Source of the DNA: Candidatus Obscuribacterales bacterium
Lineage (GTDB): Bacteria > Cyanobacteriota > Vampirovibrionia > Obscuribacterales > Obscuribacteraceae
Reading direction: 5' to 3'
Assembly: GCA_019637435.1 (NCBI GenBank)
Contig: JAHBVO010000002.1
Span: forward strand, 558,001 to 622,000
Length of the DNA: 64,000 nt
The position numbers were made by a program, and so were the translations under genes. The stretch's first letter is position 1. Each line of letters starts with the position of its first letter. This document shows positions 53,665 to 62,150 of this stretch, one piece after another. The notes under the pieces were generated by a model that was not told where the DNA came from, searched no databases, and was given only the letters and a program-made list of their open reading frames with translations.

Positions 53665-54207
53665 ATGTCGACAAATATCGTTCTAACTGGTGTTGGCCGT
53701 GACCGCGTAGGCATTGTCGCCGAACTCTCGCAGGTGTTGTTTGAATTTGGTTGCAATCTTCTTGATTCGAGCATGACGCTTCTTCGGGGTGAGTTTGCCG
53801 TAATTTTGATGGCGCAACTTCCTGAGACACATTCTCTGGACCAGTTGAAGGAGCGACTCGGTCATGCTGAAGGCGCGCTTGGGATGAACGTTTTCGTTCG
53901 TGAGCTATCCGATGCCAGTCTCGATGAGGATGAAGACGCTGGCTTGCCTTTTATCGTATCTGTCTATGGTGGCGATAAGCCTGGTATCGTCGCCGGTATC
54001 ACAAAGGAACTGTCGCGAATTGGCGCAAATATCACGGACGTCGAAACGAAGAAGACCAAAGCCGAAAAACCGATTTTTATGATGATTCTGGAAATCACGC
54101 TTCCTGAAAGCGTTTCCGAGCAGCAGTTGCGCGATGAACTGGGACGGGTTTCCAAAGAGCTCGGTGTCGACTTGAGCATTCGAGCCATTGAGGTCGTGGA
54201 GCTTTAA
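53665..54207 (+). CDS. ACT-domain regulatory protein, GcvR-like
   Basis: 180 residues made of two ACT domains: NIVLTGVGRDRVGIVAELSQ (1-80) and FIVSVYGGDKPGIVAGITKE (about 95-180). Each shows the Gly-x-Asp-(R/K)-x-GIV turn that binds amino acids. This is the layout of the glycine cleavage system repressor GcvR and relatives. It ends one base before the deformylase ATG, so the two genes are coupled. The bound ligand is unknown. Confidence 0.88.
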   Translation: MSTNIVLTGVGRDRVGIVAELSQVLFEFGCNLLDSSMTLLRGEFAVILMAQLPETHSLDQLKERLGHAEGALGMNVFVRELSDASLDEDEDAGLPFIVSVYGGDKPGIVAGITKELSRIGANITDVETKKTKAEKPIFMMILEITLPESVSEQQLRDELGRVSKELGVDLSIRAIEVVEL

Positions 54208-54208
54208 G

Positions 54209-54778
54209 ATGGCGATACTACCTGTCCTTGTCTATCCTGACCCTGAACTCAAAAAGGTTTCCGAACCAGTAGACTTCAACGAAGATTTGAGCGAAGTTCT
54301 GAAAGACCTTTTGGAAACTATGTATGATGCGCCTGGTTGTGTGGGTTTAGCCGCTCCACAGTGCGGAATTCACAAACGAATTTTAATAGTCGACGCCTCG
54401 AGAAATCCGAAAGTGGAATCTAAGTATGGATTGATGATTATCATCAATCCGATCATCGAGTATTCGGAAGGCGAAGTGTTGGCGCGCGAAGGCTGTCTCA
54501 GTCTGCCGGATTTGACTGCGAATGTGAAACGCGCTCAAAAGATCCGCGCGCGTTTTTGGAATGAGAATGGAGAGGAAAGAGAAATCGAGGTTTCGGATTT
54601 CGAGGCGAGAGTAGTACTGCACGAACTAGATCACCTCGATGGAATCTTATTCTTGGACCGCGTCTCATCACTGAAGACGGATGTTTTTCGCCGCAAACAG
54701 TACATGAAGAAAGAAGACAAAGCCAAAGATAAGCCTGCAGTTCCGCAGACGAATGCGCCCGAAACGGCTGGCAGTTAG
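54209..54778 (+). CDS. def: Peptide deformylase
   Basis: 189 residues. All three motifs are present: GLAAPQCG (residues 46-53), EGCLSLP with metal ligand Cys96, and HELDHLDG with His138, catalytic Glu139 and His142. It removes the formyl group from nascent proteins. Start ATG 54209 has GGAG 7 bases upstream within the preceding gene's end. The C-terminal Lys/Pro/Ala-rich extension is longer than in the minimal enzyme. Confidence 0.96.
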   Translation: MAILPVLVYPDPELKKVSEPVDFNEDLSEVLKDLLETMYDAPGCVGLAAPQCGIHKRILIVDASRNPKVESKYGLMIIINPIIEYSEGEVLAREGCLSLPDLTANVKRAQKIRARFWNENGEEREIEVSDFEARVVLHELDHLDGILFLDRVSSLKTDVFRRKQYMKKEDKAKDKPAVPQTNAPETAGS

Positions 54779-54787
54779 AAGTTCCCG

Positions 54788-55381
54788 TTACTTGCTGAGT
54801 GGTGGCATAACGACACCGTCCAGTATGTGAATGATGCCATTGCTGCAGGGAACATCAACGGTTTGAATCAATGCTTCATCAGCATACATGTTGCCACCGC
54901 GTTCGCTTATTGTGATCTCGTGACCCTCAAGTGTTTTGAACTTCTTGTTTTTCTTGAGAGCGTCGGAGTCGAACTTTCCTTCTACTACCGTATATTCAAG
55001 TACCTGGCGCAATTTCTTCTTGTTCGCGAATAGCGACATTACATCTTCATCCGGCATGCGTTTGAAACCGTGATCGCAGATCGCGAAAACTGTGAATGGT
55101 CCGTTATTTTTTAGTTTCTTATCCAGGTCGAATGCCTGGACCAAGCCGTCGAGCAGTGTTACGAAGCGCGTAACCTCGTTGTCTTTAAGAGTGTTGATGA
55201 TGTCTTTAGGGGCTCGCTCGAATCCCTCTTTATTAGAGTATCGCGTCGTTTTTGTCGCTGCGATTAGCAGGCGGTTCTTTGTCGAAAAACTTCGTTCCGA
55301 TTTTGATTCGGCCGAGCCGACGCTGAATAAAACAAATCCTGCGGCTAGTATGCCTGCGACAATTCTACTCGGTTTAAACAT
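54788..55381 (-). CDS. Secreted fasciclin-domain protein
   Basis: 197 residues. Signal peptide (SRIVAGILAAGFVLFSVGSA), a basic linker, then one fasciclin (FAS1) domain with NGPFTVFAICDHGFKRMPDE, LRQVLEYTVVEGKFDSDALK and the end motif NGIIHILDGVVMPP. Usually these domains mediate adhesion outside the cell. Start ATG 55381 has AGGGAG 7 bases upstream. It converges with def; the stops are 10 bases apart. Confidence 0.92.
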   Translation of the reverse strand: MFKPSRIVAGILAAGFVLFSVGSAESKSERSFSTKNRLLIAATKTTRYSNKEGFERAPKDIINTLKDNEVTRFVTLLDGLVQAFDLDKKLKNNGPFTVFAICDHGFKRMPDEDVMSLFANKKKLRQVLEYTVVEGKFDSDALKKNKKFKTLEGHEITISERGGNMYADEALIQTVDVPCSNGIIHILDGVVMPPLSK

Positions 55382-55451
55382 TAGAAACTCCCTTGAGGGC
55401 TCGACCAAATACTTACCCGATCTGTACAACTGTTAATTCATCGGTTCTGTT

Positions 55452-56030
55452 TCACAATAGTAATTTTTCCAGTGTCATTGCAAAAGCGTCAAACGGGCGC
55501 CCTTCGGAATCGAAGGATGCTAACTTGGCATATCCGAGTTTTTCATGGGCATGAATTGAACGTTGATTGCTTTGTGAAACGAGTGTGAGTGCGATGGTGT
55601 AATTTTTCAGCGCCTCCTGTTTCAACAGCGCATACATACGCTGCATAATGCCCTGTCCTCGGAAATTTCTGGATATGCAGATTGGACCGCAGACAATCGC
55701 TTCCCTGGCTGATATCGTTTTCCCTTCCACGGTTTTCCCTTCAAGCACAGCTATCATGCGCGCTGCAAGCGGATTCTTGCGAATGTTGTAATCGCAGGAT
55801 TGGGCGAAAAGAACACCCGCTGTTTCTTCAGATGAAACAGCGACAACTGTAATGCCATTCTCCGTCATCTCTCTGACTTCATCCAGAGAAAAGCGAACTG
55901 AGATGAATCCGTCTTTGACGTCTTCGTCTGCCAGTGCTCCTCGGTAATTCTCATCGAGTAGCGTCAAGGCTCCATGTAGGTCCTTGTCGGAAGCGGTTCT
56001 ATATAGTATTTCCTGCGCCTTTGAATCCAT
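55452..56030 (-). CDS. GNAT-family N-acetyltransferase
   Basis: 192 residues. The acetyl-CoA-binding region is GPICISRNFRGQGIMQRMYA (R/Q-x-x-G-x-G/A), followed by ALTLVSQSNQRSIHAHEKLG, the standard N-terminal-helix/loop end of GNAT folds. The acceptor is unknown. It follows rluE on the same strand with a short gap and may be cotranscribed. Confidence 0.87.
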   Translation of the reverse strand: MDSKAQEILYRTASDKDLHGALTLLDENYRGALADEDVKDGFISVRFSLDEVREMTENGITVVAVSSEETAGVLFAQSCDYNIRKNPLAARMIAVLEGKTVEGKTISAREAIVCGPICISRNFRGQGIMQRMYALLKQEALKNYTIALTLVSQSNQRSIHAHEKLGYAKLASFDSEGRPFDAFAMTLEKLLL

Positions 56031-56067
56031 CAGTCGTTCCTCTTAAATAAAAACCGTTGGCGTACCT

Positions 56068-56724
56068 TCAGCCAAACAGTTTTCTCACTTCCTCCAGATT
56101 GAGTTCTGTCCACTCGCCAGGTGCGAGTTTTAAATCACCAAGGGTTAGTGAACCAATCGACCAGCGAACCAACCTCAAGGTCGGGTGACCGACCGCTGCT
56201 GTCATGCGACGCACCTGGCGGTTTTTACCTTCAGTGAGAGTCAAACTTATCCAGCTTGTTGGAATATTTTTTCTGATTCGGATAGGCACCGTTCGCGGTG
56301 GCAAGTCCGGCTCTCCATTTATCCGATGGGCGCGACAGGGCTTCGTCATTCTACCCTGCACTACCACGCCGCGCCGCAATTCATCTAGCGCTTCCTCGGT
56401 CGCTTCGTTGTCGACTTGAACCCAATAGGTCCGTTCATGCTCATTCTCAGGGTCAAGAAGAGCGTTGTTCAATCGACTGTCATCGCTAAGTATGAGAAGA
56501 CCTTCGCTATCTGAATCTAACCGGCCAACTGGATAGACGTCCTTGGGAAAGTCGAAGTTCGCAAGAGATTCTTGTTGATCGTTTTCCGGAGGCGTAAACT
56601 GCGTGACCACGTTGAACGGCTTAAAGAATGCCAGGTAAAGTCGTTCATTTGACGGTTCGAACTTTCTCGCCCGTTTCTGTTTTTGCTCGAACGTCTTGCG
56701 TCCGCCTCGGCCGTACCTATTCAC
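56068..56724 (-). CDS. rluE: Ribosomal large-subunit pseudouridine synthase, RluE/RsuA type
   Basis: 218 residues. It begins with a basic extension, then the RsuA/RluE core: LYLAFFKPFNVVTQFTPPEN, YPVGRLDSDSEGLLILSDD with the catalytic Asp in GRLDSDSEG, and SLTLTEGKNRQVRRMTAAVG. There is no N-terminal S4 domain, which fits RluE (23S rRNA U2457) better than RsuA. It begins two bases before the serine hydrolase stop, so the two genes are adjacent on the same strand. Confidence 0.92.
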   Translation of the reverse strand: MNRYGRGGRKTFEQKQKRARKFEPSNERLYLAFFKPFNVVTQFTPPENDQQESLANFDFPKDVYPVGRLDSDSEGLLILSDDSRLNNALLDPENEHERTYWVQVDNEATEEALDELRRGVVVQGRMTKPCRAHRINGEPDLPPRTVPIRIRKNIPTSWISLTLTEGKNRQVRRMTAAVGHPTLRLVRWSIGSLTLGDLKLAPGEWTELNLEEVRKLFG

Positions 56725-56726
56725 GA

Positions 56727-57938
56727 CTAATTCTCAACGCCATCGCCCGAGCCCTCCGCCTCTTGCTCAGCAGGAACGCCACTCTGGTTTCCAAATGCCA
56801 GAGCGGCCACCTCCGTCGCAATCTTATACACCGGAGGCTTGCGTAGGTTGCAGAGAGCGACAACGCAACTGTTTTTCTCCGGCAAAAGAATTATGGTTGA
56901 GGCGACACCAGGGACGCCACCATTCATTGAAACCGTTCTTGCATTACCGTAAAGAGGTGCAATTTTCGAAGCCCACCCGAAAGCCCACTTCGATGGTTCA
57001 CCGGTGGTCAATGGTGGACGTTCATACCAAAGGGTTTGATACGCCGCCGGTGAAAGTACTTTTCTGCTCAAGAGCGCTTCAGCGTATTTCAGCATGTCAT
57101 CGGAAGTGCTTTCAAGCATCCCCGCGGAAAACTGGGCTGCTGGATTCATGAATGGTATAGGGTGTGGTGGCACGGACCCGTTATTGTCGCCGTAAACCTG
57201 CGCGATCAGCCCCGATTGAGCCAGGGTTACTATCGTACCGGTGTTGCTCATTCCGAAGGGAACAAGCATCGTTTCACTCACATAATCCAGATACGGTTTG
57301 CCGGTCACGCTCTCGATTACCGAACCGAGCAAACGATAACTGTAATTGGAATACAGATATTTAGAGCCGGGTTCGGAAACCAGCGGTGTGTGCACGAGTT
57401 GGTCGAACTGCTGAGCCCAGGGTCTCTGTTCTCCGATGTTACTCGGAACACCGGCGACCATCGAAGCCAGCTGGCGAATGGTGAGCTTCTTATACTCATC
57501 GCCCAGGTTTCGAAGGTATTTCTCTAGCAGATCATCAAGTCCGATCATGCCCTTGTCTACAAGCGAAAGTAGGCAGAAGGCGGTGAATGTCTTGGTTACT
57601 GACGCGAGCCCGAATGCTGTTTGATTTGTTGCCGGACGTTGTTGCTCTACGTTTTGAAAACCGTAAGAGTTGTGGATGATCAGTCGCCCGTTTTTCACTA
57701 CGGAGATGGCATAGCCTGGAATGTTTTGCTCTCGCAGACGTTGAACGATCAGGCTATCGATTTCGCGTCTTAGCGTCGCGCCTTCATCAGCGGTATTACC
57801 TGCAGTGCCTGCTGCGAACTGACCAGGCGCCTGAACAGGCCTGATGAGGTCCTGAGCCTGCGCCGCATCAGGCGAGCTGCAAGCAGCCGTTGCGATTAGC
57901 AACACCGCCGCCAGTCGAAAAACCCGTTGCCGCGACAT
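56727..57938 (-). CDS. Secreted serine hydrolase, beta-lactamase/class C family
   Basis: 403 residues from the ATG at 57938 (GAGG 10 bases upstream). Signal peptide or lipoprotein signal (LLIATAACSSP). The catalytic S-x-x-K is SVTK (Ser113, Lys116), the second motif Y-x-N is YSN in YLYSNYSYRLLG, and a third box lies in NGGVPGVAST. Family members are D-peptidases, esterases or beta-lactamases, and sequence alone does not decide which. Other ATGs at 58004 and 57974 would extend the leader. Confidence 0.88.
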   Translation of the reverse strand: MSRQRVFRLAAVLLIATAACSSPDAAQAQDLIRPVQAPGQFAAGTAGNTADEGATLRREIDSLIVQRLREQNIPGYAISVVKNGRLIIHNSYGFQNVEQQRPATNQTAFGLASVTKTFTAFCLLSLVDKGMIGLDDLLEKYLRNLGDEYKKLTIRQLASMVAGVPSNIGEQRPWAQQFDQLVHTPLVSEPGSKYLYSNYSYRLLGSVIESVTGKPYLDYVSETMLVPFGMSNTGTIVTLAQSGLIAQVYGDNNGSVPPHPIPFMNPAAQFSAGMLESTSDDMLKYAEALLSRKVLSPAAYQTLWYERPPLTTGEPSKWAFGWASKIAPLYGNARTVSMNGGVPGVASTIILLPEKNSCVVALCNLRKPPVYKIATEVAALAFGNQSGVPAEQEAEGSGDGVEN

Positions 57939-58023
57939 TGTGTGAAACCTCGTTGATAATCGATGCGACTCCATACACGGCGTCGAACCTTGGACGGATT
58001 TCATTATCCCATGAGATTAGCGT

Positions 58024-58365
58024 TTAAATGTCAGTTTGCTTTTCTTCGGCATTGTCGCGCAAAGAATTCGGTACGCCGTATGGATTGGACGGAGGCTGCA
58101 ACGCATCATTAAATCCTAAAGGCGACTCGGCTGTGCGCAGTCTTTTCGTGGCATTCGAAAGTGGAGGCGAGACTACCGTTTGTCTTGTCAGTTTTACGCA
58201 CCACTGGCGGTGCGTCCTTTGCGCTTCGAGAATTCGCGGAGCCCAGGGAGCGAGGTGAGCCACACTGCTCAGATCGATTATTTCGATCGTTTCAGCCAAC
58301 GAGTCGACAATCGAAGAACCGCTTTGCGGCTCAGTCTTTGATTGAGAATCTCGAGTGGAAGGCAT
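58024..58365 (-). CDS. Possible small protein of unknown function
   Basis: A 113-codon frame on the minus strand, hydrophilic (SSIVDSLAETIEIIDLSSVA), without a visible ribosome site or known domain. It sits just upstream of the serine hydrolase. It may be chance; I list it because the gap otherwise holds no gene. Confidence 0.3.
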   Translation of the reverse strand: MPSTRDSQSKTEPQSGSSIVDSLAETIEIIDLSSVAHLAPWAPRILEAQRTHRQWCVKLTRQTVVSPPLSNATKRLRTAESPLGFNDALQPPSNPYGVPNSLRDNAEEKQTDI

Positions 58366-58390
58366 ATTTCAGTGTTTGGCGAACCGTTGG

Positions 58391-58413
58391 CTGGACCGCA
58401 CAATGCGGTCCAG
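58391..58413. repeat. Perfect 10-base hairpin with 3-base loop
   Basis: CTGGACCGCA, CAA, TGCGGTCCAG. No T-run follows on either strand, so this is not a standard terminator. Confidence 0.7.
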
Positions 58414-58442
58414 AGTGGGCTCACCGTCCCCGTCAATTATAT

Positions 58443-58465
58443 GCGGTGCGATTTGCACGCACCGC
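58443..58465. repeat. 8-base hairpin with 7-base loop
   Basis: GCGGTGCG at 58443-58450 and CGCACCGC at 58458-58465. It lies 30 bases from another hairpin and beside a minus-strand TATAAT. Confidence 0.6.
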
Positions 58466-58623
58466 TTAAACTTCGTATGCATGTATCCTAAATTCGGATT
58501 GCATCGAAGTCAATGCAACAAAACATTTCTGAGAGAATGTTCGGGATGTGTATATGTTATCGTTTCGCGCGACATATGAATCCGATCTGTGATGTGCGTG
58601 TAGAAGCTATCACGGTGTTGAAA

Positions 58624-60927
58624 TCAGTTTTTTCGAAGAAGGATCATCAAGTCTTTGCGATGGTCAGGCCAATCGGACCACAGATCCCCAATGCGGTTTA
58701 AACGCTCCGGTAATGTCGACATGGTATGGTGAATCGGCAACTCCGTCCCCAGTTCGTCCCATCTCAGCGGCGTTGATACCGCCTGCTCTTGCACAAGGCG
58801 TGGTGAGTATGGTGCGATTAAGGTTTTCCCTTTGCAATTGGGACTTACATCTATAAGAATTTTTCGTTCTCGCTTGGCTGCGATCGGATCGAGTGAGACG
58901 CTATTGCTGTGCTTGTTGAGAACGAACTTACTGATAATCTCTGCGAGCATTCTGACCTCATCATGTTCCAAAGTGTTCTCTATTGGAACAAAGACATGCA
59001 ATCCATTTCGACCTGATGTTTTCAAATAGCAGTGCAGGGAAACCGTTTCCAGCGCTTCTTTAAGCCATACCGCAGCTTCCGAGACTCTGAGAAATGCATC
59101 TTTTCTATATAGACGTTTGTCCTTTTTCTCATCATCGAAGTGAAGGTCCAGATCGAAAACCATGAAGTCCGGTTTTTTGCCAGGATCAGCCAGAGTTAAC
59201 CTCGATAGCCAGACGTGGTGCTCCATCACACCATGCTGTGAATACCACAATAAAGATGCGAAGTTGTTGCACATCGCCACTTCGGTCTCATCATCGTGTT
59301 GTCTGTCTATAAAACATGTTTCTACAAAATCCGGAATTGGAAAGTTCCAATGTTTCTGGTAGAAGCTTTTGCCCTTGAGCCCATCCGGAGAGCGCACCAC
59401 CGATAGTGGTCTATCCTGAAGATATCCAAGAGAATACGGTGCTGTAACCGCGATGTAGCGAAGAAAGTCTCTCTTTGTGACTACCGGAAGACCAGCGGAT
59501 GCTGGCCACATTACTTTGTTGAGATGCGAAAACTCGATAGTATCTCCGTTAACGACTGCTTCCATTTTGTCGTCATTCTTCGTAGCCTCAAGCTGTGCAG
59601 CAACCGCTGCACACGCTGCTTTCTGTTCGCTGGAAACTTGTTTGAATGGAACCACTACGGCATCGTATATCGACTGTCTTTCGGCAACTCGCGGTTCTTT
59701 GCTTCGCGATTTTGCGGCCGTGGTTTTAACTTTCTTTGATTTCGGTGCAGTTTTAGCAACTGCGCTGGTTCCGACCTTGGCGGATTTCTTACGTCCGGGT
59801 TTAACCGAGCCATTGGGAAGCGCCGCGCCTTCGAGTGTCAGCGTCAGCTGCGTCGGCTTCGTTGGAACATACTTTTCCGGATCTATTTGAACGATTGCCT
59901 GGGGCGCGCGCCTCACAAGGCGGACTTCCTCCGGACATTTATCTTCTCTGACGCGAAGAAACACTGGTGCTCGCAAATGATTATCGAAAGTCCAGTCCAT
60001 GAACTTTATTTCGATCACGATTTGTGGTCTCAGCCAGGTGACTTCCTTCTTTTCGTCAGGTCGTTTTACAAAAGGATGCTTGTCAATTTTGTGAGGTTCC
60101 ATCCGGCGGCACATGTCTCTTAAGAGCCTCTCGTCGAAGCCGGTTCCTACACTTCCGCAGTAAACAAAATTGCAGTCATCGTCGTATGACCCGAGCAGCA
60201 AGGCGCCAAATGTGGGGCTTCGTCCTCCCTGACCTCTGGTGAATCCGCCCACGACGAATTCGTCTGTTTGTTGAGCCTTCACTTTTATCCATTGTGGTGA
60301 ACGTCTGCCCGGTTCATAAAGGCTGTCCAGGCTTTTGGCCACTATACCCTCGAAGCCGTTATCCACGCAGACTTCGTATGCTGCCATGCCATCGTTCTCA
60401 AACGCTGTAAGGTGTCTGATGTGCTCAGACTCGAGCAGAATTTCTCTAAGCACCGACTTGCGGTTTGATAGCTTACAGCCAGTGAGATCAATGCCGTCAA
60501 CTTCCACGATGTCGAAGGCGAAGAAGAAGGCCGGAACAGCTTTCTCCGCACGTTCGATGTCAGCGCTGCGAATCAGGTTCATCCGCTGCTGCAGATGCTG
60601 AAACGAGGGGCGACCAAGTTCATTCAAGGCGATAATTTCGCCGTCAATTATCGCGTCCCGAGAGCAGAGCTTCGAAATTTCGTTTGCGATCAGCGGATAC
60701 TGGTTGGTTATTTCGAGAGCTCGCCGGGAGTAGATTTTGCAGACACCACCTCGAATAACGATGATAGCTCTCATTCCATCAAGTTTTGGTTCAAAAATCC
60801 AGCCTGCGCGCGCGAAATTATGCTCCGGCAAACTCGCCAACATCGGCGTGAATTTGTTTGCGGTGATAACCGAGCGTCGAGCACCAGGAATTTTTGAAGC
60901 GTCGAGCATTCCAGGAACCACTAGCAT
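58624..60927 (-). CDS. ligD: ATP-dependent DNA ligase LigD, ligase and polymerase domains
   Basis: 767 residues. The N-terminal ligase domain has the adenylation motif FEPKLDGMRA with Lys48, then DGEIIALNELGRPSF and EGIVAKSLDSLYEPG, and an OB fold to about residue 330. A Lys/Ala-rich linker leads to a primase-polymerase domain (about 450-767) with DLDLHFDDE acidic residues and KTSGRNGLHVFVPIE. The 3-prime phosphoesterase domain seen in many LigD proteins is absent. With Ku it repairs double-strand breaks by end joining. It starts directly after the ku stop, so the two are coupled. Confidence 0.95.
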   Translation of the reverse strand: MLVVPGMLDASKIPGARRSVITANKFTPMLASLPEHNFARAGWIFEPKLDGMRAIIVIRGGVCKIYSRRALEITNQYPLIANEISKLCSRDAIIDGEIIALNELGRPSFQHLQQRMNLIRSADIERAEKAVPAFFFAFDIVEVDGIDLTGCKLSNRKSVLREILLESEHIRHLTAFENDGMAAYEVCVDNGFEGIVAKSLDSLYEPGRRSPQWIKVKAQQTDEFVVGGFTRGQGGRSPTFGALLLGSYDDDCNFVYCGSVGTGFDERLLRDMCRRMEPHKIDKHPFVKRPDEKKEVTWLRPQIVIEIKFMDWTFDNHLRAPVFLRVREDKCPEEVRLVRRAPQAIVQIDPEKYVPTKPTQLTLTLEGAALPNGSVKPGRKKSAKVGTSAVAKTAPKSKKVKTTAAKSRSKEPRVAERQSIYDAVVVPFKQVSSEQKAACAAVAAQLEATKNDDKMEAVVNGDTIEFSHLNKVMWPASAGLPVVTKRDFLRYIAVTAPYSLGYLQDRPLSVVRSPDGLKGKSFYQKHWNFPIPDFVETCFIDRQHDDETEVAMCNNFASLLWYSQHGVMEHHVWLSRLTLADPGKKPDFMVFDLDLHFDDEKKDKRLYRKDAFLRVSEAAVWLKEALETVSLHCYLKTSGRNGLHVFVPIENTLEHDEVRMLAEIISKFVLNKHSNSVSLDPIAAKRERKILIDVSPNCKGKTLIAPYSPRLVQEQAVSTPLRWDELGTELPIHHTMSTLPERLNRIGDLWSDWPDHRKDLMILLRKN

Positions 60928-61806
60928 CTACGATCCGGTTTTGCGCTTTCTCGTGGTTTTCTTCTCGGCCACTGCTGCTTCCGGTTCTTTCGAAACCTTT
61001 GCAGCTTTGGCAAGCGTGGGCATCGGCGCTGTTTTCTTTGCCTTGATGCTTTCCATACTGGCTTGCAACGCATCCATCAAATCTATAACTTTGGCTGGTG
61101 CCGCCGATGGTGCCTCGTGAACTTCCTTGCCTTCGAGTTTTGCTTCGATGACCGACATCAGCGCCTCTCTGTAACCATCTTTGTACGACTCGGGCTCGAA
61201 GTCTGCTGCCATCAAATCAATCAGGCTTTCTGCCATCGCCAATTCTTTGTCTGACACTTGAACATCAGGCAATGCCTTATCCTTCTCAACCCGGACTTCG
61301 TCCGGATATAAGAGCGTGCTCATCATAAGTGTTCCACCGTATCCGCGCAGGCAGCAGAGACGTTCCTTCGTTCGAATCGAAACCTTCGCGATTGCCACCA
61401 TTCCTTTTTCATTCATGGCGCGCATGAACAGCGTGAACGGTTTTTTCGCAGCCTCTTCAGGTTCGATGTAATAAGCCTTGTCGTAGTAGACAGGGTCAAT
61501 GTCTTCTGCGGTGATAAATGAGGTAATTTCGATTGTGTTTTTGTTCGGTAGCGGCAAGTTGTCGAAATCTTCTTTCGTGAGAACGACATATTGCCCTTTC
61601 GAGTACTCGTAGCCTTTCTCGATTTCGTCGTATTCTATTTTTCTGTCGCACGTCGGGCAGAAACGTTGTTCTTTGACCCGGCCCTTGCAATCTTTATGCA
61701 GTTGGTTGAAATGAATATCCTTGTTGTCGGTTGCCGAGTAAAGTTTGACCGGAATGCTGACCATACCGAAGGTGATGATTCCGCTCCAAATAGCTCGTGC
61801 TGCCAT
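60928..61806 (-). CDS. ku: Ku protein for non-homologous end joining
   Basis: 292 residues. The N-terminal start MAARAIWSGIITFGMVSIPV is the signature of bacterial Ku, followed by FNQLHKDCKGRVKEQRFCPT, YEYSKGQYVVLTKEDFDNLP and PFTLFMRAMNEKGMVAIAKV. It ends in a Lys-rich tail (KKTTRKRKTGS). It binds DNA ends as a dimer and recruits LigD, which is encoded directly downstream. GAAAGG lies before the ATG, so both genes are likely led by a promoter within 61807-62150. Confidence 0.96.
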   Translation of the reverse strand: MAARAIWSGIITFGMVSIPVKLYSATDNKDIHFNQLHKDCKGRVKEQRFCPTCDRKIEYDEIEKGYEYSKGQYVVLTKEDFDNLPLPNKNTIEITSFITAEDIDPVYYDKAYYIEPEEAAKKPFTLFMRAMNEKGMVAIAKVSIRTKERLCCLRGYGGTLMMSTLLYPDEVRVEKDKALPDVQVSDKELAMAESLIDLMAADFEPESYKDGYREALMSVIEAKLEGKEVHEAPSAAPAKVIDLMDALQASMESIKAKKTAPMPTLAKAAKVSKEPEAAVAEKKTTRKRKTGS

Positions 61807-62150
61807 AAAATTTACCTTTCTGCTAATGCTGATGATACTAAATGCGGTATCAGCGGTCTGAAACCATCCAGAGGCTGATAATTAGTACTGTTCCCGAGTT
61901 ATAGCGATATTCTTCCCGTATAGCATCGATATTATTCGAATGTGTTGTCTGGCGTTTAAAGCCATACGTGTGTATGTGGGGATGCCCTTGTGCCCGTGGT
62001 CTCGTGATGGCTTGATGCCTCGACCTTCATGCAATTGGACGTGGACGGCACTTCACTTGAGGCGCCGCAGCCGCGGGCCTATCGAAACGAAACGGAAAGA
62101 AGCAAACACCCATAATCGCTTGGTTGGCTACAGTCTATATTTAATGAGCT
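61807..62150. other. Divergent intergenic region between ku and the debranching-type glycosidase
   Basis: About 340 bases without a gene. It should hold the ku-ligD promoter (minus strand) and the glycosidase promoter. A TAGTAT box on the minus strand near 61835 is a candidate -10. No repeat or hairpin stands out. Confidence 0.4.

Larger units (their letters stand above)
58366..58623. other. Gene-free stretch with two hairpins
   Basis: Between the possible small gene and the ligD stop. It contains two strong inverted repeats listed separately and, on the minus strand, TATAAT near 58433-58438. Nothing else stands out. Confidence 0.4.
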
